Program-made: the position numbers and the translations under genes
Shown here: in pieces, positions 7,088 through 15,247 of the stretch
How positions within the stretch are numbered: the first letter of the stretch is position 1
How the letters are laid out: each line of letters starts with the position of its first letter
Notes under the pieces: generated by a model
Database searches by the model: none
Seen by the model: the letters and a program-made list of their open reading frames with translations, nothing else
What the model was told of the DNA's origin: nothing
Assembly: GCA_023389035.1 (NCBI GenBank)
Contig: JAEWFC010000004.1
Coordinates: forward strand, 1-64,000
DNA from: Acidobacteriota bacterium
GTDB lineage: Bacteria; Acidobacteriota; Blastocatellia; Pyrinomonadales; Pyrinomonadaceae
DNA: 64,000 nt
Reading direction: 5' to 3'

Positions 7088-8392
7088 ATGTATCTCTTCT
7101 ATAGTTTGATCCTGACGGTCGCCTTCGTGATACTGTCGCCGCTATTCTTGCTGCAGCGTGAGAAGTATCTTCCGGGTTTTCGTCAGCGTCTAGGAAAGCA
7201 CGATCGCGATCTGAGCGATACACGGCCGGTCATATGGCTTCACTGCGTTTCTGTAGGCGAGACAAATGCCGCCCGGCCATTATTTCGCCAAATGGCCGGC
7301 GCCTTCCCTTCGCATCAATTCGTAATCTCGACCACCACGCGAACCGGCCAGCAGCTTGCCCGCGACATTTACGGCGATCGTGCGACGGTCATCTACTTTC
7401 CGTTCGATTGGAAATTTACCGTCAAACGCGCATTAAGACATTTTCGGCCCAGCGTTGTGCTGCTGATGGAAACCGAGATCTGGCCGCGATTCATTAAAGA
7501 AGCAAATGAGTGCGGCGCTAAGATCGCCATCGTTAACGGCAGGCTCTCGGAGCGTTCTAAAGATCGTTACCTAAAGGTAAGGCCCTTTATCCAGGATGTG
7601 CTGAAGAACATCGACCGTCTCTTAATGCAGGCCGACAACGATGCAGAAAGGATGGTCGCTCTCGGAGCCGCTTCCGAGAATGTGACGGTAACCGGAAACT
7701 TAAAGTTCGACATTGACGCGAATGAGGTCGACAGGGAGCTTATCGAAAGTCTGGATCATCGCTTCGGGCTTTCAGGAAGCCTTACGATAATCGCAGCGAG
7801 CACACACGCACCCGAAGAATCCTTCATTTTGAAAGCGTTCAGCGAGCTTAAGCTAAGGTACCCGGCAAGAAGACTCCGGCTCGTTTTAGCCCCGCGGCAC
7901 CCTGAGCGGTTTGATGAGGTTTTTGAGCTTGCAGAAAAGTACGACGCGGCCGCACGCCGCTCTTCTGCCGCCGGAGAACATGATAAGGCCGCCGGCGTGA
8001 TCATTCTGGACAGCATCGGTGAGCTGCGGTCGGTTTTTAACCTCGGAGATATCGTATTTGTCGGCGGAAGCCTAATACCCCACGGGGGACAAAGTATGCT
8101 GGAGCCTGCAGCCGCCGGAAAAGCGATAGTTATCGGGCCCCATACGTTTAATTTCAAGGATGCGGTAGATCGGTTCACGCAAGCCGGGGCGATAGTTCGG
8201 CTATTGGAAGCCGATACCGATCAATCGTATGTAGAGGCCCTTACAAACGAGCTTGCTCATCTGATCGAAAACAAGAAGGCACGTGACGAGATCGCCGCGA
8301 ATGCGCGAAGCGTAATGCTCGCTAACCGCGGAGCGACGGAAAGAACGATGGCAGAGCTCAAACAGCTGATAGACCCGGCACCTGCGAAATGA
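7088..8392 (+). CDS. waaA: 3-deoxy-D-manno-octulosonic acid (Kdo) transferase
   Basis: A 434-residue GT30 enzyme that adds Kdo from CMP-Kdo to the lipid A precursor at the inner membrane, implying an LPS-type outer membrane. It has an N-terminal membrane anchor (YSLILTVAFVILSPLFLL) and the family motifs WLHCVSVGE, TTTRTG, FPFDW, METEIWP, GNLKFD, and the FVGGSL-PHGGQ-LEPA nucleotide-binding region. The start at 7088 is downstream of the efp terminator. The last four bases (ATGA) overlap the start of the glycosyltransferase gene, so the two are translationally coupled. Confidence 0.93.
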   Translation: MYLFYSLILTVAFVILSPLFLLQREKYLPGFRQRLGKHDRDLSDTRPVIWLHCVSVGETNAARPLFRQMAGAFPSHQFVISTTTRTGQQLARDIYGDRATVIYFPFDWKFTVKRALRHFRPSVVLLMETEIWPRFIKEANECGAKIAIVNGRLSERSKDRYLKVRPFIQDVLKNIDRLLMQADNDAERMVALGAASENVTVTGNLKFDIDANEVDRELIESLDHRFGLSGSLTIIAASTHAPEESFILKAFSELKLRYPARRLRLVLAPRHPERFDEVFELAEKYDAAARRSSAAGEHDKAAGVIILDSIGELRSVFNLGDIVFVGGSLIPHGGQSMLEPAAAGKAIVIGPHTFNFKDAVDRFTQAGAIVRLLEADTDQSYVEALTNELAHLIENKKARDEIAANARSVMLANRGATERTMAELKQLIDPAPAK

Positions 8393-9597
8393 TCTATCTG
8401 TATTACCTGCTATCGGCGTTGCTCGTCTATTACAGTATTCGCTCATTTATCGGCGGATCTCGATATCTCGAGTATTTTCGAGCTGAGCTTTCCAGACCTC
8501 GCATCACCACACTGCCGTTCGCAACCGTCTTTGCTCCGTGTAAGGGGCTCGACGACGGATTGCGCGAAAATCTCGAACGGCTTTTTGTTCAGGATTACCC
8601 GAATTACGAGATCGTGTTCGTGGTCGAGGATGCGAGTGATCCGGCAGTGGCGGTCATCGAAGACCTGCGGAGCTCGAGCGATCTTAAAACAATGCTGGTC
8701 ATAGCATCGCGAGCAATTCACTCAAGTCAAAAGTGCCGAAATCTTCGCGATGCGGTGCCGCGTGCCGACAAAGCCTCAGAGATCTTCGTTTTCGTCGATT
8801 CCGATGCCAGGCCTTCTAATAAATGGCTTGCCAGCTTGGCAGCTCCACTTGATGATCCGGCGATCGGCGCGTCAACCGGGTACCGTTGGTTCATAGCAGA
8901 ACCGACTTCCTTTGCGGGCGAACTTCGAAGTATGTGGAATGCCTCGGTTGCATCAAGTCTCGGCCCGAATACCAGTTCAAACTTTTGTTGGGGCGGATCA
9001 ACGGCGATCCGGCGCGAGACATTCGAAAGCCTTAAGATCGATAATGCCTGGGACACATCTCTTTCGGATGATTACACGGTAACAAGAGCGATGAGATCTG
9101 CAGGCTTGAGTATAACGTTCGTTCCTCAAGCCCTTACGCCATCCATCGAAAGTTGCACCTTCCGAGAACTATTGGAATTCACAACCAGACAGATGAAGAT
9201 CACGCGGATCTACGCCCGTCATCTTTGGCTGCAATCGTTTTTGGGAAGCGGCCTCTTTATTGTGGTGATGGCAATGAGCGTAGCCGTTCTATTAACAACG
9301 GAGAATGCCTTACCTTTCTGGTGGGCTGCGTGTTCGCTGATACTGATCTCTGCCGCAAGTGTCGGTAAATCAACGCTGAGACTGCGAGCCGTGCGTCTTG
9401 TATCAGCAGATCTCAAAGCGAAGACACGCCGCCAATACCTATGGCACGGTTTTCTTTGGTGCCTTTCGCCGGTCTTGTTTTTTATGAATTGTTTCGCGGC
9501 GCTGCTTTCGCGAAGTGTTACGTGGCGGCGTATAAGATACGAAATGGTCTCGCCTTCTGAGACAATAGTCATTGATCGGCCGGGCCGGACGTCTTGA
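8389..9597 (+). CDS. Family-2 glycosyltransferase, ceramide glucosyltransferase/HpnI-like
   Basis: A 402-residue membrane glycosyltransferase. An N-terminal membrane segment is followed by PCKGLDDGL and QDYPNYEIVFVVEDASD typical of GT21-like enzymes. The catalytic motifs are visible in order: a DSD metal-binding motif near residue 140, SDDYTV near 225 (catalytic base), and QMKITRIYARHLW as the Q-x-x-R-x-W-type acceptor motif. Two or three C-terminal membrane helices follow. The relatives I know transfer sugars to lipid acceptors (ceramide, hopanoid precursors). Coupling with waaA suggests a role in envelope glycolipid assembly, but the acceptor is not determined. Confidence 0.85.
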   Translation: MIYLYYLLSALLVYYSIRSFIGGSRYLEYFRAELSRPRITTLPFATVFAPCKGLDDGLRENLERLFVQDYPNYEIVFVVEDASDPAVAVIEDLRSSSDLKTMLVIASRAIHSSQKCRNLRDAVPRADKASEIFVFVDSDARPSNKWLASLAAPLDDPAIGASTGYRWFIAEPTSFAGELRSMWNASVASSLGPNTSSNFCWGGSTAIRRETFESLKIDNAWDTSLSDDYTVTRAMRSAGLSITFVPQALTPSIESCTFRELLEFTTRQMKITRIYARHLWLQSFLGSGLFIVVMAMSVAVLLTTENALPFWWAACSLILISAASVGKSTLRLRAVRLVSADLKAKTRRQYLWHGFLWCLSPVLFFMNCFAALLSRSVTWRRIRYEMVSPSETIVIDRPGRTS

Positions 9598-9637
9598 TCG
9601 TTTTTACCAGAACGATCTTTTTTCGGATAGGATCGCG

Positions 9638-11050
9638 ATGTGCGTGCATCAAATGCTGATAATGAAGATAGTTAGCGTTAAGCCATTTGTGGGATCTCTG
9701 TGCATTGCTTTGCTTGTCAGCGTTGCGTCGTACGCTCAGACCGAAGCAGCAGCGACACCTAAACCGATAACGGGCAAAGCTCCGGTAATAATTGTTCCGG
9801 GCCTTACTGGTTCCGAGCTTTACAACAAGAACACGGGCAAAACCGTCTGGTTCTCGCGGAGCCGGGCGAAAGATGACGATATTCGTCTTCCGATAACACC
9901 GAATATTGCGGCTAATCGCGATAGCCTGGTCCCGCGTGAGATCATTCGATCCGTCCGGCTTGTTAAGTTCATCCCCGAGGTTGAGATATACGAAAGGCTT
10001 ATCGAGGGCCTGACAAAACGTGGGAATTATCGCGAGGTTAAATGGGAAGACGCTACGGCGAACGATGCGGAAGACACGTTTTTTGTCTTCCCGTACGACT
10101 GGCGACGGGACAATGTAGAATCTGCACAGATATTTGTTCGCAAGATCAATGAGCTAAAGGCAAAACTTGGCAAGCCGGACCTTAAGTTTAATGTTGTGGC
10201 ACATTCGATGGGCGGTCTCATATCGCGATATGCTGCAATGTATGGCGACAGCGATATTCAGGGGAGTCGTCCTCGGCCGACGTGGGCCGGAGCAAAGCAT
10301 TTCGACAAGATATTTTTATTAGGCACCCCGAACGAGGGGTCTGTAAGCTCGCTAAAAGCCCTCCTTGAGGGCTATTCGTACATCGGCGGCGGAGTAAATC
10401 TGCCGTTTATCCGCGATATTAGTAATTTCGACGTATTTACGATCCCTTCCGCTTATCAGCTTTTACCTCACGAAGGCACTTTCGTTGCCTACGGCGAAGA
10501 CCTAAAGCCGATCAAGGTAGACATTTACGACCCGAAAACTTGGGAGACCTATGGCTGGGACGTTTGGAACGGCGAGAAATTTCAGAAGAAGTTTACGCCT
10601 GCCGAACAAAACAACGCATTGCCGTATTTTCGGGCCGTCCTAAATCGGGCAAAGCGTTTTCAAGAAGCATTGAATGCAAATACCGCGGAAAAGGTCCCTG
10701 TAAGCTTTTATCTCATGGGCGCGGAGTGCAAAGATACGCAGGACTCAATGATCATCCGAAAGAACGGCTCGGGTGACGGCTGGACCACCCATTTCAACGC
10801 TGCTTCGTTCACCGCTAGTGACGGAACGAAGGTTACCTCTGAAATGCTCAAGCCGCTTCTTTACACCGTTGGCGACGCTGTCGTGACCAAACGCTCGTTG
10901 ACCGCAGCTACGTTAAGGGCAAATGGCAATCCGAACGCTCTTCCCATCGCGGGCGATCTGATCCAGTGCGAATCACACGGAAAGCTGGTGACAAATCCGG
11001 ATATACAGGATAAATTGTTCCTATTGCTCGGGGCCGTACCTGTACCATGA
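9638..11050 (+). CDS. LCAT-like exported lipase/acyltransferase
   Basis: A 470-residue alpha/beta hydrolase of the lecithin:cholesterol acyltransferase family. The chosen ATG at 9638 has AGGA 5 bases upstream; an ATG at 9662 is the alternative. A signal peptide (IALLVSVASYAQ) is followed by IIVPGLTGSEL (oxyanion region), FVFPYDWR, and the nucleophile elbow VAHSMGG with Ser190. Asp and His partners are expected in the C-terminal third (a HFNAASF and a late H-G pair are visible but unassigned). It likely acts on lipid esters in the periplasm. It overlaps the next gene by four bases (ATGA). Confidence 0.82.
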   Translation: MCVHQMLIMKIVSVKPFVGSLCIALLVSVASYAQTEAAATPKPITGKAPVIIVPGLTGSELYNKNTGKTVWFSRSRAKDDDIRLPITPNIAANRDSLVPREIIRSVRLVKFIPEVEIYERLIEGLTKRGNYREVKWEDATANDAEDTFFVFPYDWRRDNVESAQIFVRKINELKAKLGKPDLKFNVVAHSMGGLISRYAAMYGDSDIQGSRPRPTWAGAKHFDKIFLLGTPNEGSVSSLKALLEGYSYIGGGVNLPFIRDISNFDVFTIPSAYQLLPHEGTFVAYGEDLKPIKVDIYDPKTWETYGWDVWNGEKFQKKFTPAEQNNALPYFRAVLNRAKRFQEALNANTAEKVPVSFYLMGAECKDTQDSMIIRKNGSGDGWTTHFNAASFTASDGTKVTSEMLKPLLYTVGDAVVTKRSLTAATLRANGNPNALPIAGDLIQCESHGKLVTNPDIQDKLFLLLGAVPVP

Positions 11051-11688
11051 TAAAGAGCTTTCTCGATTCTGATGAAGAGCTGAACGAAAAGGAAGTTCAG
11101 AAACTGCCGGAGCTTAATTCCATTTTCGGCAGTGCTGCTGGCTCGGATGCTCGCCCCATAAAACAGAGCAATGATGATCTTGATCCATTTGCTGCCTCTG
11201 ATGCATTTCCGCTCGAATCAATCGACCGCCTAGAAACCAACACTGGCGAGCCGGGCATTCTACCTGGCGAGACGACCCATTCACCGCCAAACGTCTTTGA
11301 TCAGGAAAAGTACGAACCGCCGACAACGGAAGAGTCTGCCCGGATGTCAGGACTTGCACTGACAGCGGGTATCGCATTCGTTTCCTCAGTCGTATTTATG
11401 CTTGTGCTGGGGTGGTTGGTCGATACTTTCATTGGGACGACCCCGTGGGGCATCGTCGGCGGGATCGTAGTCGGTTCTTTAATAGGTTTCATCCAGTTTT
11501 TTCGGCTTAATTCTCAAATACTCAACACCCCCGGAAGCAGTCGCCCTTCCTCGCTGATGGACCTTGCGGGAGCGAGCGAAGAGTCGGCGACATTGGTCGA
11601 CCAGGACGAAACCCTGCGATCCGCGGACGATCTGCCTGACACATCTGAAAACCAAGCACCTTCCTTTGATTTACCCGGCCGTTCTTAG
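11047..11688 (+). CDS. AtpZ/AtpI-like ATP synthase assembly protein with long N-terminal tail
   Basis: A 213-residue protein. The core (about residues 100-160) has two membrane helices and the AtpZ-type pattern ARMSGLALTAGIAF, LGWLVDTFIGTTPWG and GSLIGFIQFFR, where the L-x-D-x-x-x-G-T-x-P-W motif is diagnostic. In the family it assists c-ring assembly or Mg/Ca handling. Unusual here are the roughly 95-residue acidic N-terminal extension and the 50-residue Ser/Asp-rich C-terminal tail; typical AtpZ proteins are under 100 residues. It directly precedes atpI, atpB and atpE. Confidence 0.75.
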   Translation: MIKSFLDSDEELNEKEVQKLPELNSIFGSAAGSDARPIKQSNDDLDPFAASDAFPLESIDRLETNTGEPGILPGETTHSPPNVFDQEKYEPPTTEESARMSGLALTAGIAFVSSVVFMLVLGWLVDTFIGTTPWGIVGGIVVGSLIGFIQFFRLNSQILNTPGSSRPSSLMDLAGASEESATLVDQDETLRSADDLPDTSENQAPSFDLPGRS

Positions 11689-11705
11689 TAATATTTAGGG
11701 TTTGA

Positions 11706-12134
11706 ATGCGCGATGGTTCCGAGCCCGTACAAGTTTCCGAGCCGGATGTGATGCCCCCATCGCACGGCCGCATACTTGTGATAATGGCGGTGCTGGGTGT
11801 CAGCGGTTCGATAGCTGCAATTGCATTCGGGAATATTCGGTTTGGCGCCGGCATACTATTCGGAACTGCTTTAGCGTTTGGCAATTATTACTGGCTGAAA
11901 GCTTCCCTTCGCCGCGTATTTGCCGAAGCTGCGGAAGGGCAGCGGCCGAGGATCTCAGCGATTCGTTACCTGTCGCGTTATCTCGCGATCGGAGCTGTGG
12001 TTGCAGTAGTTTTCGTAACGGATATTATCCCTATCGTTGCGGTACTCTTGGGATTGGCAGGCTTCGGGTTCGCAACCGTTGTTGAAGGTTTTATTAGGAT
12101 ATTTTCGGGTCTGATGGGATCGCCCGAAGAGTAA
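11706..12134 (+). CDS. atpI: ATP synthase subunit I (AtpI-like)
   Basis: A 142-residue membrane protein with four hydrophobic segments (ILVIMAVLGVSGSIAAIAF, GAGILFGTALAFGNYYW, YLAIGAVVAVVFV, IVAVLLGLAGFGFATVVEGF). Size, topology and position directly before atpB fit the ATP-synt_I family, which helps insert and assemble the c-ring. Sequence conservation in this family is weak, so the call leans on context. It starts 17 bases after the AtpZ-like gene. Confidence 0.75.
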   Translation: MRDGSEPVQVSEPDVMPPSHGRILVIMAVLGVSGSIAAIAFGNIRFGAGILFGTALAFGNYYWLKASLRRVFAEAAEGQRPRISAIRYLSRYLAIGAVVAVVFVTDIIPIVAVLLGLAGFGFATVVEGFIRIFSGLMGSPEE

Positions 12135-12187
12135 TAGCGATTTAAGAGGACATAAACGTTTCGGACGGCCGGAATATAATTAAGACA

Positions 12188-13084
12188 ATGTATTTATTTG
12201 CAGGTGGCCATCATACGCCTTTGATAGTGGAGTTCATTAACCACTACCTGGGTGAACCGCTTCATCGAATTCAAATGCAAACCACGCACCGTTTTTGGAC
12301 GTGGTTCTTTGAGAAGATCGGTACGACTCCCGAAGCCGTTTTCGGAGAGTACACACCGGAAAATGCCATTCCGTGGTACACGATAATGTTCGTGATCGCG
12401 TGCATTCTTTCCGTGATCGTCATTGGCCTGCTTAAAGGCAAGCTTTCCGAAGATGACCCGAAACCGGGACAGATGACGCTCGAAGCAGGTTTCCTTGCGA
12501 TCCGTGATCTTGTGGTGAGTGTCGTCGGTGAGCATGGGTTCAAATATTTCCCCGTAATCGCGACGTTCGCAGTACTGGTACTGATCTCGAACCTGATGGG
12601 AACATTCCCGCTGTTCATGTCGCCGACCGCATCGGTAAATGTGACCTTTGCCCTGGGTATCGCATCGTTCGTCTATTACAACTACGTCGGCATCAGTGAG
12701 AACGGTTTGTTGAAACACATCGGCCACTTATCGGGACCGCGTCTCCCATTGATAATGGCCCTGTTCATCACGCCGCTCATCTTCTCGATCGAGTTGATCA
12801 GTAACATGATCCGCCCGCTGACGCTGGGTGTGCGTCTGTTCGCGAATATGTTTGCGGACGAGATGATCTTTTTGCAGATCACAAATCTCGCACCGCCGTA
12901 TACGCAGATCATATTGCCGCTCGTATTGCTGGTTCTTGCAGTTTTTGTGGCGTTCGTCCAGACGCTCGTATTTACACTGCTTTCGTCGATCTACGTCAGT
13001 GAGGTCACGCACGCACACGACGACCATCACGAAGGCGACCACGACGACGCACATCACGGCGAGACGGTCGCCGCAGCAGCGTAG
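12188..13084 (+). CDS. atpB: F0F1 ATP synthase subunit a
   Basis: A 298-residue integral membrane stator subunit of the proton (or sodium) channel. The signature helix ELISNMIRPLTLGVRLFANM contains the essential Arg216 (E. coli Arg210). Several further membrane helices include the NLMGTFP segment. The C-terminal tail is His/Asp-rich (HAHDDHHEGDHDDAHHGE), a possible metal-binding or simply hydrophilic tail. A TATAAT box lies only 7 bases before the ATG and there is no Shine-Dalgarno, so a leaderless transcript is possible. Confidence 0.96.
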   Translation: MYLFAGGHHTPLIVEFINHYLGEPLHRIQMQTTHRFWTWFFEKIGTTPEAVFGEYTPENAIPWYTIMFVIACILSVIVIGLLKGKLSEDDPKPGQMTLEAGFLAIRDLVVSVVGEHGFKYFPVIATFAVLVLISNLMGTFPLFMSPTASVNVTFALGIASFVYYNYVGISENGLLKHIGHLSGPRLPLIMALFITPLIFSIELISNMIRPLTLGVRLFANMFADEMIFLQITNLAPPYTQIILPLVLLVLAVFVAFVQTLVFTLLSSIYVSEVTHAHDDHHEGDHDDAHHGETVAAAA

Positions 13085-13331
13085 TTTATAAAGTTCTGCC
13101 CGAACGAGGGCGACAAGTTCGAATGGCCTTGGCCATCGAAAAAAAAGGAGAAAACTTCGATAACCTGCATTCATATCAGCACTCGGTTCGTAGACGCTGA
13201 AAATTATGCCCGCACGCACAGGCGGCTTGACTCCAACGAGAGTAGAAAACAAGCAATACCGGAAGCGAGGCGAAATCATACACCGCAAGTTGTGGAAGTT
13301 CTCCGATCAGAAAAACGTTAGGAGAAAAATA

Positions 13332-13658
13332 ATGAATAAGATCAAATATGTTGTTTACGCAACGCTCGCTATCGCCATGATGGCGATGGTTGCCGTCGCT
13401 CAGCCCGGTGCAGGTGCCGGAGCTGCTGATAATGATTCAACGGTTCTCGCATCCAAAGCGATCGCCGGTGGCCTCGGCTTCGGTCTCGCAGCAGGTCTTG
13501 CCGCTATCGGCCAGGGACTTGTTGGTTCTCGTGCAGCAGAAGGTGCCGCCCGCAATCCCGGAGCTGCAGGAACTGTGCAGACCATCATGATCATCGCGCT
13601 CGCACTTATCGAGTCGCTGGTCCTGTTTGCTCTGCTTATCGTCTTCGTTAAGCTTTAA
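13332..13658 (+). CDS. atpE: F0F1 ATP synthase subunit c with N-terminal leader
   Basis: A 108-residue proteolipid. The ATG at 13332 follows GGAG at good spacing; the longer in-frame ORF from 13206 is not supported. Residues 1-24 look like a signal peptide (ending AVAQ), an extension over the usual 75-85-residue subunit c. Two membrane helices follow: a glycine-rich one containing GQG (Gln61) and RNPGA in the loop, and one with the ion-carrying carboxylate Glu94 in ALIESL. Gln61, Glu94 and Ser95 match three ligands of sodium-binding c-rings, though the Tyr and Thr ligands are replaced. The b, delta and F1 genes are not next to it. Confidence 0.95.
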   Translation: MNKIKYVVYATLAIAMMAMVAVAQPGAGAGAADNDSTVLASKAIAGGLGFGLAAGLAAIGQGLVGSRAAEGAARNPGAAGTVQTIMIIALALIESLVLFALLIVFVKL

Positions 13659-13677
13659 TTCGAAGCGTAGTTAACAG

Positions 13678-13710
13678 ATACGGGCCGGGTCTTTCGACCG
13701 CGGCCCGTAT
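13678..13710 (+). terminator. Hairpin terminating the F0 block
   Basis: Ten-base perfect arms at 13678-13687 and 13701-13710 (ATACGGGCCG and its complement), continued by an inner GGTC/GACC stem around TTTC. It lies 20 bases after the atpE stop. The U-run is poor (ATTCGG follows), so efficiency is uncertain. Confidence 0.6.
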
Positions 13711-13787
13711 TCGGTTCGGAGCGATTTATTTCGATCGTTGTGGGCAATTGCTGCAACCTCTCTGCCGCAAAACCGTTCTAAAAAGTG

Positions 13788-15245
13788 ATGGCACAAGACC
13801 TTACAGGATATCTCATCGCTGAAAAGTACCGGCTCGATGCGCTTTGGCGTCGCGGTGACTCCGTCGATCTTTATCGAGCGACGCATCGCTTGATGGATAA
13901 GCCATTCACCGTGGCGGTTCTGCGTCAGGCATTGGCGGCGGACAGCGTTGAGGTCGAGGAATTTTTCGAGCGATGCAGATTGCAGGCTTCGATCACTGAC
14001 GCCGGTGTGCCATCTGTAATAGATTTCGGGACTGACCGGGACGGTTTCGTCCACTGTATTTACTCAGCATTTCCACTTGATACGCTTTCGTCGGTGATCG
14101 CACACGACGGCCAGTTTCCCGTGCACTCGGCCGTTTCCTTAGGACGACAGGTCGCGTCAGCCGTTGGAGCGGCTCACGAGAAAGGGTTGATCCACGGCAA
14201 TCTAACAGCGGATAACGTTTTACTCTCAAGCATCGCAAATGAAGGAACCACGGCGACCGTAGTCGATTTCGGATCGCCTGATCCCATCTCTGCCGATAGT
14301 GATGAACTAAACGCTAGCGATTTTGCGTATCTTTCGCCGGAAAAATGTGCAGGGTCGGATCGTCCTACTGAAGCAGGCGATATCTATTCGATCGGCATTT
14401 TGTTGTATGAAATGCTGGCAGGCGTCCCGCCCTTTAATGCAGAGCGGCCAACGGATGTGATGATGAAGCACATAGAGGAGATGCCGGCACCGCTTTCCTC
14501 GTTTCGTTCCGACGTCCCGCAGCCACTTGAAGCGACGATATTGAAGGCATTGTCGAAGGACCCGACGGCTCGGCAGACGGCTGAAGAGCTACGAGCCGAA
14601 CTCGAGAGCCTTGAAGCGTCAACAGTGACAACCGCATCGGCTGCTGCGGGAGCAAAAGGCGGATTTGGAAAAACTATCCTGATGATGGTCGTAGGCATCG
14701 GACTTCTGGCGGCCGCTCTGATCTATGCCACATCTGTAAAACAGACCGACCCGCTCACAAGTCTTCAGCCCGATGCGAATGGCCAGCCGGTCCAGCCGCT
14801 GAATCCCGCGACAGGGATCGAAGAAAGGAACCTTGCGTCGGTTCCGGGGATGGGTACCGATGTCAACAGCAATATGTCGATGCCTGGAACAATGCCGGGC
14901 GGCGACGGCTATGACCCGTGGGCAAACTCACGGAGCTTGCAGCCTCCGGGTGGAACGGTAACGATCGACCCAAACAGCCAGAGCCCCTTCACGATGGATC
15001 CGGGATGCACCATGCTGCCTAGCGGACTTATCATTTGCCCCACCCAGGTTCCAGTGGCGAGTCCCACACCTACTCCGCGAACGACCGCACCTGCCAACGC
15101 GAACGTGCGCACGACAGATACGCCGGCTGCGCCTCAACGGACGCCGACACCGGCTCCGACCCGCAATGCAACTCCGGCGGCGGCAAGCACCCCTTCGGAT
15201 AACACCGAACCGGATCCGCCGATCGATCGGGACGAAGTTTCCTAG
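13788..15245 (+). CDS. Membrane-anchored serine/threonine pseudokinase
   Basis: A 485-residue protein with a PknB-like kinase fold at residues about 8-270, one membrane helix near 292-312 (ILMMVVGIGLLAAALIYAT) and a long Pro/Thr/Ala-rich extracytoplasmic tail. Key catalytic residues are lost: the glycine-rich loop reads WRRGDSVDLY, the VAIK lysine is Leu45 (VAVLR), and the HRD-x-K-x-x-N loop is HGNLTADN (Gly137, Asn138). DFG (160-162) and the SPE activation-segment motif remain. It should therefore be inactive as a phosphotransferase and act as a scaffold or sensor. It stands after the atpE terminator; a GTG one codon earlier is an alternative start. Confidence 0.85.
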   Translation: MAQDLTGYLIAEKYRLDALWRRGDSVDLYRATHRLMDKPFTVAVLRQALAADSVEVEEFFERCRLQASITDAGVPSVIDFGTDRDGFVHCIYSAFPLDTLSSVIAHDGQFPVHSAVSLGRQVASAVGAAHEKGLIHGNLTADNVLLSSIANEGTTATVVDFGSPDPISADSDELNASDFAYLSPEKCAGSDRPTEAGDIYSIGILLYEMLAGVPPFNAERPTDVMMKHIEEMPAPLSSFRSDVPQPLEATILKALSKDPTARQTAEELRAELESLEASTVTTASAAAGAKGGFGKTILMMVVGIGLLAAALIYATSVKQTDPLTSLQPDANGQPVQPLNPATGIEERNLASVPGMGTDVNSNMSMPGTMPGGDGYDPWANSRSLQPPGGTVTIDPNSQSPFTMDPGCTMLPSGLIICPTQVPVASPTPTPRTTAPANANVRTTDTPAAPQRTPTPAPTRNATPAAASTPSDNTEPDPPIDRDEVS

Positions 15246-15247
15246 CC

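Noticed and set aside
13206..13331. 42-codon N-terminal extension of subunit c
   Set aside because: The ATG at 13332 has GGAG and opens the leader; the extension is basic and has no ribosome site.
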